DNA of 64,000 nucleotides from Pseudomonas sp. 5P_3.1_Bac2. Lineage in GTDB: Bacteria > Pseudomonadota > Gammaproteobacteria > Pseudomonadales > Pseudomonadaceae. The first letter of the stretch is position 1; the number at the start of each line of letters is the position of its first letter. Where the stretch lies: contig NZ_JANLNY010000030.1 in assembly GCF_025465995.1 (NCBI RefSeq), positions 124,001-188,000 of the forward strand, given 5' to 3'. Positions 41,995-50,019 of the stretch are shown piece after piece. The notes under the pieces were generated by a model. That model saw only the letters and a program-made list of their open reading frames with translations, was not told the DNA's origin and made no database searches. A program made the position numbers and the translations under genes.

Positions 41995-42828
41995 TTAGCT
42001 GGTGGCTTCAGCGCGTTGCATCAGGTGGCGTTGGCGCCATTCCATAAAGGTCTTCAACAACAGCGTCAGCAGCGCCATGCAGGCCAGCAAACCAGCCGCG
42101 GTGAAGGCTGCCGCGGGCTTGTAGTCGTTGTTGAGCTGATCGACCAACAGTGGCAGGGTCAGGGTCTGGTTGATGATGGTGCCGGACACCACTGATACCG
42201 CACCGAACTCGCCGACTGCGCGGGCGTTAGTCACCACTACGCCATACAGCAGCGCCCATTTGATCTTCGGCAAGGTGATGTGGCGGAAGATCTGCCAGCC
42301 GTTGGCGCCTAGGCACAGGGCGGCGGTTTCTTCATCCTGACCTTGGCTCTGCATCACCGGAATCAGAATACGTGCGACATAGGGCGCGGTGACAAACACG
42401 GTGACCATGACGATGCCCGGCCAGGCGAACATCAGCTGCAGGCCGTGATCGTAAAACCAGCGCCCCAGCGCGTGCTCCAGACCGTACACCACCAAGTAGC
42501 AGAGGCCGGCCACCACGGGCGACACCGCATAGGGAATGTCGATCAGGGTGGTTAGCACTTTGCGCCCGCGGAAGTCGTAGTGGGTCACGCACCAGGCCAG
42601 CAAAATACCGAAGCACATATTGATCGGCACGGTGATGGCCGCCACCAATAAGGTCAGGCCGATGGCGTGCAGCATATAATCTTCATTGAGGTTGGCCCAC
42701 AGCAGATCAAGCCCGCCGGACAGCGCCTTGGTGAAGATCAATGCCAAAGGAAAAAGCAGCAGCAGGGTGACCAGGCTTAAGCCCAGAGCAATCAGCAGCC
42801 ATTGATGCCAGTGTTGAGGTTTTTTCAT
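41995..42828 (-). CDS. cysW: Sulfate ABC permease CysW-like (ATPase-less set)
   Basis: A 277-residue inner-membrane permease of the CysW type. The conserved EEETAALCLGANGWQIFRHITLPKIKW loop contacts CysA, and NARAVGEFGAVSVVSG is diagnostic of CysW. The start at 42828 overlaps the cysT-like stop by ATGA; a frame extending to 42846 is less likely. No cysA follows: the next gene is convergent and ends six bases away. It probably shares CysA from the complete operon at 47-51 kb. It is a paralogue of the gene at 49145. Confidence 0.92.
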   Translation of the reverse strand: MKKPQHWHQWLLIALGLSLVTLLLLFPLALIFTKALSGGLDLLWANLNEDYMLHAIGLTLLVAAITVPINMCFGILLAWCVTHYDFRGRKVLTTLIDIPYAVSPVVAGLCYLVVYGLEHALGRWFYDHGLQLMFAWPGIVMVTVFVTAPYVARILIPVMQSQGQDEETAALCLGANGWQIFRHITLPKIKWALLYGVVVTNARAVGEFGAVSVVSGTIINQTLTLPLLVDQLNNDYKPAAAFTAAGLLACMALLTLLLKTFMEWRQRHLMQRAEATS

Positions 42829-43673
42829 TTGCCTTGCCGTTGCCATTTAAACAGGCGGCCTTGCAGCACTTGCAGGCTGAATAACAGCAGCAGTGAGGCC
42901 AGCAGAATCACCGAAGCGATGGCCGCTGCGGCGGTGTGGTTGAACTCTTGCAGGCGGACAAAAATCATCAGCGACGAGACTTCGGTTTTAAACGGAATAT
43001 TGCCGGCGATCATGATCACCGCACCGAACTCCCCGAGGCTGCGGATAAAGGCTTGCGAGGCCCCCGTGACCAGGGCCGGGGTCAGCGTCGGTAGCACCAC
43101 ATAGAAGAACGTTTGCAGGCGGCTGGCGCCGAGGGTGCGCGCGGCTTCTTCGTAGTCGCTGCCTAAGTCCTGCAACACCGGCTGCACGGTGCGCACCACA
43201 AACGGCAGGCTGGTGAAGACCATGGCAATCAGAATCCCGGGGTAGGCATAGGCCACCTTCCAGCCCAAAGGCTCCAGCCACTGGCCTAACCAGCCGCCGG
43301 GGGCGAGCAGGCTGGCCAGGGTCAACCCAGCCACCGAGGTGGGCAGGGCAAAGGGCAGGTCGACCAGAGCATCGACGATGCGCCGGCCGGGGAAGTCGTA
43401 GCGGGTGATGATCCACGCCAGCAACAAGCCGATCAGCACGGCGCCGATGGTTGAGTAGAACGCGCCACTGATGGTCACCTGGTAGCTGTGCAGCACCCGC
43501 GGATCACTGATCGCGCGCCAGTACTGGGCCCAGCTCATATCGCTGACATACAGCAGCAGCGCCGAAAGCGGGAACAGCAGCACTAATGACAGGTAGAAAG
43601 TGCTAAAGCCAAAGCTCAAACCAAAGCCCGGCAGCAACGGATTCTGTAAAAAGAAACGGGGGGTTTTAGACAC
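42825..43673 (-). CDS. cysT: Sulfate ABC permease CysT/CysU-like (ATPase-less set)
   Basis: A 282-residue permease. PGFGLSFGFSTFYLSLVLLFPLSALL is the CysT N-terminal signature, DLPFALPTSVAGLTLA follows, and the ATPase-contacting loop is YEEAARTLGASRLQTFFYVVLP. The start is GTG, with AGGG eight bases upstream. It is paired with cysW by ATGA and separated from the binding-protein gene by 116 bp carrying a strong hairpin. It is a paralogue of the gene at 48316. Confidence 0.92.
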   Translation of the reverse strand: MSKTPRFFLQNPLLPGFGLSFGFSTFYLSLVLLFPLSALLLYVSDMSWAQYWRAISDPRVLHSYQVTISGAFYSTIGAVLIGLLLAWIITRYDFPGRRIVDALVDLPFALPTSVAGLTLASLLAPGGWLGQWLEPLGWKVAYAYPGILIAMVFTSLPFVVRTVQPVLQDLGSDYEEAARTLGASRLQTFFYVVLPTLTPALVTGASQAFIRSLGEFGAVIMIAGNIPFKTEVSSLMIFVRLQEFNHTAAAAIASVILLASLLLLFSLQVLQGRLFKWQRQGK

Positions 43674-43691
43674 GCAGCAAGCCCTAAATGC

Positions 43692-43719
43692 ACAGGCCGC
43701 CGTAAGAACGGCGGCCTGT
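43692..43719 (-). repeat. Perfect 12-bp intercistronic hairpin between sbp-like and cysT-like genes
   Basis: ACAGGCCGCCGT (43692-43703) and ACGGCGGCCTGT (43708-43719) are exact reverse complements with a 4-nt loop. On the minus strand no T-run follows, so it fits an mRNA-stability or attenuation element downstream of a highly expressed binding-protein gene. Confidence 0.65.
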
Positions 43720-43789
43720 TGTTATTTCACCCTAGGGGCCTTGGTTGGCTCAAGAGCGGCGCTTGCAGCAGCACCACTCTCAGCTAGGC

Positions 43790-44803
43790 CTAGCGACCTT
43801 CGGCTAACAGTTGGTCAAGGATACCATCGGCATCGAAGTGCTTGGCAGTGATCTCATCCCAAGTGCCGAGAACTTCGGTGGGATTGATCAGGCGGATATC
43901 CGGGAACTGCTTGGCGGTTGCGGCCACCACTTCCGGGTTATGCACGCGGTAGCTGTACTTGGTCAGCAGTTGCTGGATTTCCTTGGTGTACTGGAAGTCC
44001 AGGTAGGCTTTAGATACTTCGCGGGTGCCTTTCTCGTCGACCACTTTGTCCACCAGCGCCACTGGGAACTCAGCCAATACGCTGACTGGCGGCACGACGA
44101 TTTCGTATTCGCCGGATTTGAACTCAGCGCCGTTGGCGATGTTGACCACTTCCGACTCAAAGGTCAGCAGCACGTCACCTTGGCCGTTCTGGGCGAATGC
44201 CACGGTTGCCGCGCGGCCACCGGTGGGGAAGTTCTCCACGTTGTGCAGCACTTTGCCAACGAACGCTTTGATTTGCTTCTCGTCGCCCTTGAACTTCTCA
44301 TTGGCATACAGCCAGGCGCCCAAGTAGCTGTAACGGGCGTTGCCGGAAGTTTTCGGGTTCGGGAATACCAGCTTCACATCAGCACGGGCCAGGTCGTCCC
44401 AGTTCTTGATGTTTTTCGGGTTGCCTTTGCGCACCAAGAAGGCCGTGGTGCTGTAGTAAGGCGAGCTGTTGTTGGGGAACTGCTTGGCCCAGTCCTTACG
44501 CACCAAGCCGCGCTTGGCCAGAATGTCGACGTCAGTGACTTGGTTAAAGGTGACGATGTCGACCTTTTTACCTTGGATGATGTCCTGGGCTTGGCGCGAG
44601 GAGCCGGCAAAAGACTGGTCAATCTTCTGCTCTTTGCCGCTCTTCTCTTGCCAGTAGGCGATGAACTTGGGGTTGATCTCAGCGAACAGCTCCCGGGCGA
44701 TATCGTAGGAGGCGTTCAGAATTGGCTTATCAGCCGCCAGCGCTGCAGCGCTGCTCAGCAGGCTGGAAGTGATAGCAGTGGCCAGCAAAATTTTCTTTAG
44801 CAT
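43790..44803 (-). CDS. sbp: Sulfate/thiosulfate-binding protein
   Basis: A 337-residue periplasmic protein; signal peptide LLATAITSSLLSSAAALA. The mature part ILNASYDIARELFAEINPKF and FAGSSRQAQDIIQGKKVDIVTFNQVTD define the Sbp/CysP family, and FPNPKTSGNARYSYLGAW is the conserved anion-pocket segment. It heads an sbp-cysT-cysW unit lacking cysA and is a paralogue of the protein at 47186. ATG 44803 starts the signal peptide; GAGGA lies 11-12 bases upstream. A single sequence cannot tell whether it prefers sulfate, thiosulfate or molybdate. Confidence 0.93.
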   Translation of the reverse strand: MLKKILLATAITSSLLSSAAALAADKPILNASYDIARELFAEINPKFIAYWQEKSGKEQKIDQSFAGSSRQAQDIIQGKKVDIVTFNQVTDVDILAKRGLVRKDWAKQFPNNSSPYYSTTAFLVRKGNPKNIKNWDDLARADVKLVFPNPKTSGNARYSYLGAWLYANEKFKGDEKQIKAFVGKVLHNVENFPTGGRAATVAFAQNGQGDVLLTFESEVVNIANGAEFKSGEYEIVVPPVSVLAEFPVALVDKVVDEKGTREVSKAYLDFQYTKEIQQLLTKYSYRVHNPEVVAATAKQFPDIRLINPTEVLGTWDEITAKHFDADGILDQLLAEGR

Positions 44804-44962
44804 GGGGCAGACATTCCTCGTCACTGAGCCTGTGGGCAGGCGTCATATTGTTGTCTGGCTGTTGGCCAGTGTTCGCGGTGGATACTGCACATATTTTATA
44901 TGCAGAAATAGTAATTTTTAACGCTATTTATATAGCTTTTCAGTAGGTGGTAATCCTTCCCC

Positions 44963-45928
44963 TTAAGCGCCGAGTTTTTCTTGCAGACGTTGCGTGCTGA
45001 GCTGTAGCACTTGCTGTAGGGCTTCAAGTTGCTCGCGACTGCCGTGCTCAAGCAGTTGCTCCAGGCTTTGGCTAACGCTTGCCAGTGGGGTTGACGATGG
45101 CGCGGCGCTGTTGAGCAGGTTGAGATGCTCGCTGCGGATCTCGTCGTTGGCGCATACCAGCAGGGCAAAGTGGATCACGTTTTCCAGCTCGCGAGTGTTG
45201 CCGGGCCAGTAGTGCTGTTCCAGGCTCCGTTGGGCGTCTTCGCTGATGACTGGCAGCGGCAGGCTTAAACGCTGGGCATAAATACCGAGGAAGTATTCGG
45301 CCAAGGGCAGAATGTCGCCGATCCGCTCGCGCAGCGGCGGCAGCGTTAAGCGGCCATCGGTGAGATAGCCGTAGAGGCGCTCGTTGAATTTACCGGCGGC
45401 CACCGCTTGCGCCAGATCGATGCTGGTGGCGGCGAGCAAACGCACAGTGGCTGGGCTGGGCTGCTTAGCGCCCACGCGCCAGGCTTCACCCGTCTCTAAG
45501 GCGCTGAGCAACTCGGCCTGCAGGGGTAGGGGTAAGTCGCCAATTTCATCCAAATACAGGGTGCCGTTATTGGCTGAACCGAACCAGCCGGCGCGGCTGC
45601 TGGCCGTGCCTTGATGGGCGCCGGCGGCATAGCCAAACAATTCGGCTTGGGCGTGTTGCGGACTTAAGCTGCTGCAACTGAGGGCGACAAACAGACCCGG
45701 CAGGTCGCTTTCACGATGAATGTGGCGGGCGAGTAATTCTTTACCGGAGCCTGATTCGCCTTCTATTAATAGGGCGATGGGTTGGGCGGCGAGCAGCTCG
45801 ACCTGATCGCGCAGTTGCTTCGAGCGCGCATCAATAAATACCAAGGCCTTGGCGCGGATGCTTAACGGGCTTTTATCTGCGTCTGGAAAGGTCAATAGGG
45901 CCTGATTAGTAAAGCTATTCGGGTTCAT
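44963..45928 (-). CDS. Sigma-54-type AAA+ transcriptional regulator with degenerate GAFTGA loop
   Basis: A 321-residue protein dominated by a sigma-54 activator AAA+ domain. Walker A is GESGSGKE, Walker B GTLYLDEIGDLP, and the arginine-finger region LPPLRERIGDI. The loop that contacts sigma-54, normally GAFTGA, reads GAHQGT, and the C-terminus ends after a stretch (VLQLSTQRLQEKLGA) that only faintly resembles the usual Fis-type helix-turn-helix. There is no N-terminal sensor domain. ATG 45928 has GGAG nine bases upstream; a GTG six codons earlier is possible. The position among sulfur genes recalls SfnR, but the altered loop suggests it may not activate sigma-54 conventionally. Confidence 0.8.
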   Translation of the reverse strand: MNPNSFTNQALLTFPDADKSPLSIRAKALVFIDARSKQLRDQVELLAAQPIALLIEGESGSGKELLARHIHRESDLPGLFVALSCSSLSPQHAQAELFGYAAGAHQGTASSRAGWFGSANNGTLYLDEIGDLPLPLQAELLSALETGEAWRVGAKQPSPATVRLLAATSIDLAQAVAAGKFNERLYGYLTDGRLTLPPLRERIGDILPLAEYFLGIYAQRLSLPLPVISEDAQRSLEQHYWPGNTRELENVIHFALLVCANDEIRSEHLNLLNSAAPSSTPLASVSQSLEQLLEHGSREQLEALQQVLQLSTQRLQEKLGA

Positions 45929-46008
45929 CAAAAAAATCTCCGGCACAGGCGGCTAGTGATCAAGGTAGCAGGCCTGCCGGCGCTGTTTTATGTGGCCGCT
46001 GTTGCCGC

Positions 46009-46590
46009 TCAAGCGCGGCGACGGGCAGCCTGCTCAATACGGTTTTGCAGGCGATAGAGGTAGGCAAAACCTTGCTCCCAGCGTTGGTGCCCGGACTTCA
46101 CATTGATATGTCCGGCGCCGCTGAGAATGGCCGCTTCGCTGTCCCAGTGGCGCGCCAGCTCAATGGCCCGCGCCGGGGTGGCGGCGCTGTCATTGTCCGA
46201 ACCCACCACTTGGCTAGGGAACGGTAAGGCGTGGGTGGGGATCGGCGCGAAGTTACGCAGCTCGGCCGGGCAATTGCTGCGCTCCACATCTGCCGGGGCC
46301 ACTAATAAAGCCGCACGGACACGACGGACTAATTCAACGGGTGCTTGCTGCGCCCAATGGGCCACAGTGATGCAGCCTAAGCTGTGGGCAATAAGGATGG
46401 TGGGGCGCGGATCGTTAGCGATATGACGCTCCAGTTCGGCCACCCAATCAGTCAGTTTTGGGGTTTGCCAATCGGTTTGTTCGACCCTGACGCTGTTCGG
46501 CAAACTGCGCTGCCAATGGCTCTGCCAGTGGTCTTCGGCCGATCCTTGCCAACCCGGGACGATCAGATAGCGGATGATTTCATTACCCAT
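46009..46590 (-). CDS. RBBP9/YdeN-family alpha/beta hydrolase
   Basis: A 193-residue serine hydrolase. The N-terminal VPGWQGSAEDHWQSHWQ is the family signature, nucleophile Ser70 is in IAHSLGC, His161 is in SGAGHIN, and the Asp is probably in GSDND near 131-134, so the triad is complete. AGGAG is eight bases before ATG 46590. It is divergent from oscA. The AT-rich block at 46647-46680 resembles that upstream of lsfA, so it is likely part of the sulfur-starvation regulon. The substrate is unknown; an ester of an organosulfur compound is one possibility. Confidence 0.9.
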   Translation of the reverse strand: MGNEIIRYLIVPGWQGSAEDHWQSHWQRSLPNSVRVEQTDWQTPKLTDWVAELERHIANDPRPTILIAHSLGCITVAHWAQQAPVELVRRVRAALLVAPADVERSNCPAELRNFAPIPTHALPFPSQVVGSDNDSAATPARAIELARHWDSEAAILSGAGHINVKSGHQRWEQGFAYLYRLQNRIEQAARRRA

Positions 46591-46646
46591 CACAGGTACT
46601 CCTGCACGTTTCAATGGGTGCAGTGTAGGTAGTGATTTTCCATATC

Positions 46647-46680
46647 AAAAAGAATAAGAACTTATTTGCTTATGCATTTA
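46647..46680 (-). promoter_or_regulatory. Candidate CysB-type site in the hydrolase/oscA intergenic region
   Basis: A 34-bp AT-rich block (AAAAAGAATAAGAACTTATT...) matches the lsfA-upstream block at 25 of 34 positions, with similar distance (57 versus 62 bp) and orientation to the gene start. The same 260-bp intergenic region serves oscA, with further AT-rich sequence at 46720-46770. Confidence 0.45.
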
Positions 46681-46850
46681 TGTGTTTTTTCTGGAGGGGG
46701 TTGATCAGCTCCTCATATGTCTAAAACGAATATAAATGTGATCAAATAATATTTTTAAGAATATTCGTGGCTCACTACTATCCGCTCCACGCTCACTGAC
46801 GACGGCATCTTGCGCCAGTTGCAGGGGGGGCAATTCAAGGAGCTAATAAA

Positions 46851-47036
46851 ATGACAGCAACCCTGCGTAACCTTGAAACTCAAGATGACAGCAGCATCGT
46901 GCGTGAAATTCAGGCCGCCTTGCATGCCCTGAAGTTCGGCTCGGTAGAGATCACTGTGCACAACGGCCAAGTCGTGCAGATCGAGCGTAAGGAGAAGTTC
47001 CGCCTGCAATCGCCAGCCGGTCGCAGCGGGCAGTAA
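46851..47036 (+). CDS. oscA: Sulfur-starvation response protein OscA (YezD/DUF2292 family)
   Basis: A 61-residue small protein. The core IVREIQAALHALKFGSVEITVHNGQVVQIERKEK is the YezD/DUF2292 fold. A 61-residue member upstream of sbp-cysTWA corresponds to oscA, shown in Pseudomonas corrugata to be needed for organosulfur use under sulfur limitation and for chromate tolerance. AAGGAG lies seven bases before ATG. It is 149 bp upstream of sbp in the same direction. The molecular mechanism is not known. Confidence 0.93.
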   Translation: MTATLRNLETQDDSSIVREIQAALHALKFGSVEITVHNGQVVQIERKEKFRLQSPAGRSGQ

Positions 47037-47185
47037 CCAGCGCGACTCACCTGCTCAGCAGCAGTGAGGATTAATGTGCAGGGTTAAGCGCCTGCTCTGA
47101 TCGTGCCGCAACGACTCACCAATGCGTTGTAACCACTAAACAAAAAACCAACACATTCTTGATTGACGATTTAGGAGCTACATCC

Positions 47186-48184
47186 ATGTCCATTCGCCGT
47201 TTTGCTCTTGCCGCTCTAGCCAGTGCCCTGTTGGCAGGTCCAGTGGCCGCCGCTGAAACACTGCTCAACGTTTCTTACGATCCAACCCGTGAGCTGTACA
47301 GCGACTACAACGCTGCGTTCAACAAATACTGGCAATCCCAAGGCCACGAAGCCGTCACTATTCAACAGTCCCATGGTGGCTCGGGCAAGCAAGCCCGTGC
47401 GGTGATTGATGGCCTGCGTGCCGACGTGGTGACCCTGGCCCTGGCCGGTGACGTGGATGAGCTGCATAACATCGGCAAGCTGATTCCAGAAAACTGGCAG
47501 GAGCGTCTGCCACAGTCGAGCACGCCCTATACCTCGACCATCGTGTTCCTGGTACGTAAAGGCAACCCGAAAAACATCAAGGACTGGGACGACCTGACCA
47601 AGGCGGGTGTTGAAGTGATCACACCTAACCCGAAAACCTCTGGTGGCGCACGCTGGAACTTCCTCGCCGCATGGGCTTATGCCAAACAGAAGTTCGGCAG
47701 CGAAGAGAAGGCTCAGGAGTACGTAACCAAGTTGTTCAAGCAAGTGCCTGTACTGGATACCGGTGCTCGCGGCTCGACCATCACCTTCGTTAACAACGGC
47801 ATTGGTGACGTGCTGCTGGCTTGGGAAAACGAAGCCTTCCTGGCGCTCAAAGAAGAGGGCGGCGAGAACTTTGAAATCGTCGCACCGTCGATTTCGATTC
47901 TGGCTGAGCCACCGGTTTCGGTCGTCGATGTCAACGTCGACAAAAAAGGCACGCGTAAAGTGGCTGAGGCTTACCTGAACTACCTGTACAGCGAAGAAGG
48001 CCAGCGCATTGCCGCCAAACACTTCTACCGTCCACGTAACCAGGACGTCGCGGCTGAGTTCTCCAAGCAATTCCCATCCTTGAAGCTGGTCACCATCGAC
48101 CAAGACTTCGGTGGCTGGAAAACGGCACAGCCGAAGTTCTTTAACGACGGCGGTGTGTTTGACCAGATCTATCAAGCCCACTAA
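47186..48184 (+). CDS. sbp: Sulfate-binding protein Sbp of the complete operon
   Basis: A 332-residue periplasmic protein with signal peptide FALAALASALLAGPVAAA. The mature part ETLLNVSYDPTRELYSDYN and QSHGGSGKQARAVIDGLRADVVTLALAGDVD are classic Sbp, and TPNPKTSGGARWNFLAAW is the anion pocket. AGGAG before ATG 47186 supports the start; the frame to 47159 lacks signal character. It is the first transport gene of sbp-cysT-cysW-cysA. It differs from the paralogue at 43790, notably ALAGDVD against FNQVTDVD, which may reflect ligand tuning. Confidence 0.96.
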   Translation: MSIRRFALAALASALLAGPVAAAETLLNVSYDPTRELYSDYNAAFNKYWQSQGHEAVTIQQSHGGSGKQARAVIDGLRADVVTLALAGDVDELHNIGKLIPENWQERLPQSSTPYTSTIVFLVRKGNPKNIKDWDDLTKAGVEVITPNPKTSGGARWNFLAAWAYAKQKFGSEEKAQEYVTKLFKQVPVLDTGARGSTITFVNNGIGDVLLAWENEAFLALKEEGGENFEIVAPSISILAEPPVSVVDVNVDKKGTRKVAEAYLNYLYSEEGQRIAAKHFYRPRNQDVAAEFSKQFPSLKLVTIDQDFGGWKTAQPKFFNDGGVFDQIYQAH

Positions 48185-48315
48185 GCACGGGTGCTGGCGG
48201 TAGCGACTCGCTAGCCTTGCCAGCCAAGTACGGTCGGCCCTGTTACGCAAAGCATTGACGCTGAGCTGTGACAGGGCTGATTTGTGTCAAAGGTTAATTT
48301 AATTAAGGACAGCAC

Positions 48316-49134
48316 ATGTCTCGTCGTACGTCCCCCGTCATACCCGGCTTCGGGCTGACGCTGGGCTACACCTTGGTGTACCTCAGTTTGTTGGTGTTGA
48401 TTCCGCTGGGTGCCATGTTTGTTCACGCAGCACAGCTTACCTGGGCAGAGTTCTGGTCGATTATTTCGGCTCCCCGGGTGTTGGCTGCACTTAAGTTAAG
48501 CTTTGGCACTGCCTTTGCGGCCGCGGTAGTCAACGGCATTATCGGCACCTTATTGGCATGGGCGTTGGTGCGTTACACCTTCCCCGGGCGTAAGGTTATC
48601 GAGGCCATGATCGACCTGCCTTTTGCCCTGCCGACCGCTGTTGCCGGTATCGCCCTGACGGCCCTGTATGCCCCCGGCGGTATGGTCGGCCAGTTCGCCA
48701 CCGCGCTGGGCTTCAAGATTGTTTACACCCCTATCGGCATCACCCTGGCGCTGACTTTCGTCACCTTGCCCTTTGTGGTGCGTACCATCCAGCCAGTGCT
48801 GGCGGATATTCCCCGTGAAGTGGAGGAGGCCGCCGCTTGCCTTGGCGCCAAGCCTTTGCAGGTGTTCCGTTATGTGCTGCTGCCGGCCTTGTTGCCTGCT
48901 TGGCTCACCGGGTTTTCCCTGGCGTTTGCCCGGGGTGTCGGCGAGTACGGTTCGGTGATTTTTATCGCCGGTAATATGCCGATGAAAACTGAAATTCTGC
49001 CGCTGCTGATCATGGTCAAACTTGACCAATATGATTATCACGGTGCCACGGCCATCGGCGTATTGATGCTGGTGGTGTCCTTTATCCTGTTGCTGCTGAT
49101 CAACTTGCTGCAGCGCAAAATTTCCAAGTCCTGA
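48316..49134 (+). CDS. cysT: Sulfate ABC permease CysT
   Basis: A 272-residue inner-membrane permease. Signature segments are PGFGLTLGYTLVYLSLLVLIPLGAM, DLPFALPTAVAGIALTALYAPGG and the ATPase-contact loop VEEAAACLGAKPLQVFRYVLLP. AAGGA precedes the ATG. A 131-bp gap separates it from sbp, and cysW starts 10 bp downstream. Confidence 0.95.
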   Translation: MSRRTSPVIPGFGLTLGYTLVYLSLLVLIPLGAMFVHAAQLTWAEFWSIISAPRVLAALKLSFGTAFAAAVVNGIIGTLLAWALVRYTFPGRKVIEAMIDLPFALPTAVAGIALTALYAPGGMVGQFATALGFKIVYTPIGITLALTFVTLPFVVRTIQPVLADIPREVEEAAACLGAKPLQVFRYVLLPALLPAWLTGFSLAFARGVGEYGSVIFIAGNMPMKTEILPLLIMVKLDQYDYHGATAIGVLMLVVSFILLLLINLLQRKISKS

Positions 49135-49144
49135 GGAGGTTGAT

Positions 49145-50017
49145 ATGTCTTCTGTATCCGTGACTGCAACAGCCTCAGCCAATGCCGCAAGGCGTGGCAA
49201 CGTGCTGGGTCGGCGCCTGCTGATCGGTGCGGCGTGGCTGGTGTTTATCCTGTTTTTGCTGCTGCCTTTGGTGGTGGTGGCCAGTGAAGCGCTGAAGCAG
49301 GGCTTTGGCGCGTTCTTCACGGCTATCACTGAGCCTGATGCGATTTCCGCACTGAAGCTGACTCTGCTGGCGGTGGCCATCTCGGTGCCGCTCAACGTGG
49401 TGTTCGGCGTCGCCGCCGCTTGGTGTGTGAGCAAGTATGACTTTCGCGGCAAGAGCATCCTGGTCACGCTGATCGACCTGCCGTTTTCGGTGTCGCCAGT
49501 GATCGCCGGTTTGATCTATGTGCTGTTGTTCGGTGCCCAGGGCTTCTTCGGTGGCTGGTTGCGTGAGCACGATATTCAAATCGTGTTTGCTTTGCCGGGT
49601 ATCGTGTTGGCGACCATCTTCGTCACCGTGCCCTTCGTTGCCCGTGAGCTGATCCCGCTGATGCAGGAGCAGGGCACCCAAGAGGAGGAGGCCGCGCGCT
49701 TGCTCGGCGCTAACGGCTGGCAGATGTTCTGGCACGTGACCTTGCCGAATATTAAATGGGGGCTGATCTATGGCGTGGTGCTCTGCACCGCCCGGGCCAT
49801 GGGGGAGTTTGGTGCAGTATCGGTCGTATCGGGGCATATTCGCGGTTACACCAATACGTTGCCGCTGCATGTCGAGATTCTCTATAACGAATACAATCAC
49901 GTTGCCGCTTTCAGTGTAGCCAGCCTGTTGTTGCTTCTGGCGCTGTTTATCCTGCTGCTCAAGCAGTGGAGCGAGTCACGCATTAACCGCCTGCGCCACA
50001 AGGCTGAGGACGAATAA
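49145..50017 (+). CDS. cysW: Sulfate ABC permease CysW
   Basis: A 290-residue permease pairing with CysT. DLPFSVSPVIAGLIYVLLFG, the EEEAARLLGANGWQMFWHVTLPNIKWG loop and ARAMGEFGAVSVVSG mark it as CysW. AGGAGG is five bases before ATG. It lies 2 bp from cysA, so a single transcript is certain in practice. Confidence 0.95.
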   Translation: MSSVSVTATASANAARRGNVLGRRLLIGAAWLVFILFLLLPLVVVASEALKQGFGAFFTAITEPDAISALKLTLLAVAISVPLNVVFGVAAAWCVSKYDFRGKSILVTLIDLPFSVSPVIAGLIYVLLFGAQGFFGGWLREHDIQIVFALPGIVLATIFVTVPFVARELIPLMQEQGTQEEEAARLLGANGWQMFWHVTLPNIKWGLIYGVVLCTARAMGEFGAVSVVSGHIRGYTNTLPLHVEILYNEYNHVAAFSVASLLLLLALFILLLKQWSESRINRLRHKAEDE

Positions 50018-50019
50018 CC

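Noticed and set aside
44896..45168. Possible frameshift restoring a helix-turn-helix at the end of the AAA+ regulator gene
   Set aside because: The alternative frame (SARNVCKKNSALKGKDYH...) does not resemble a Fis-type helix-turn-helix, so the gene probably ends naturally at 44963.
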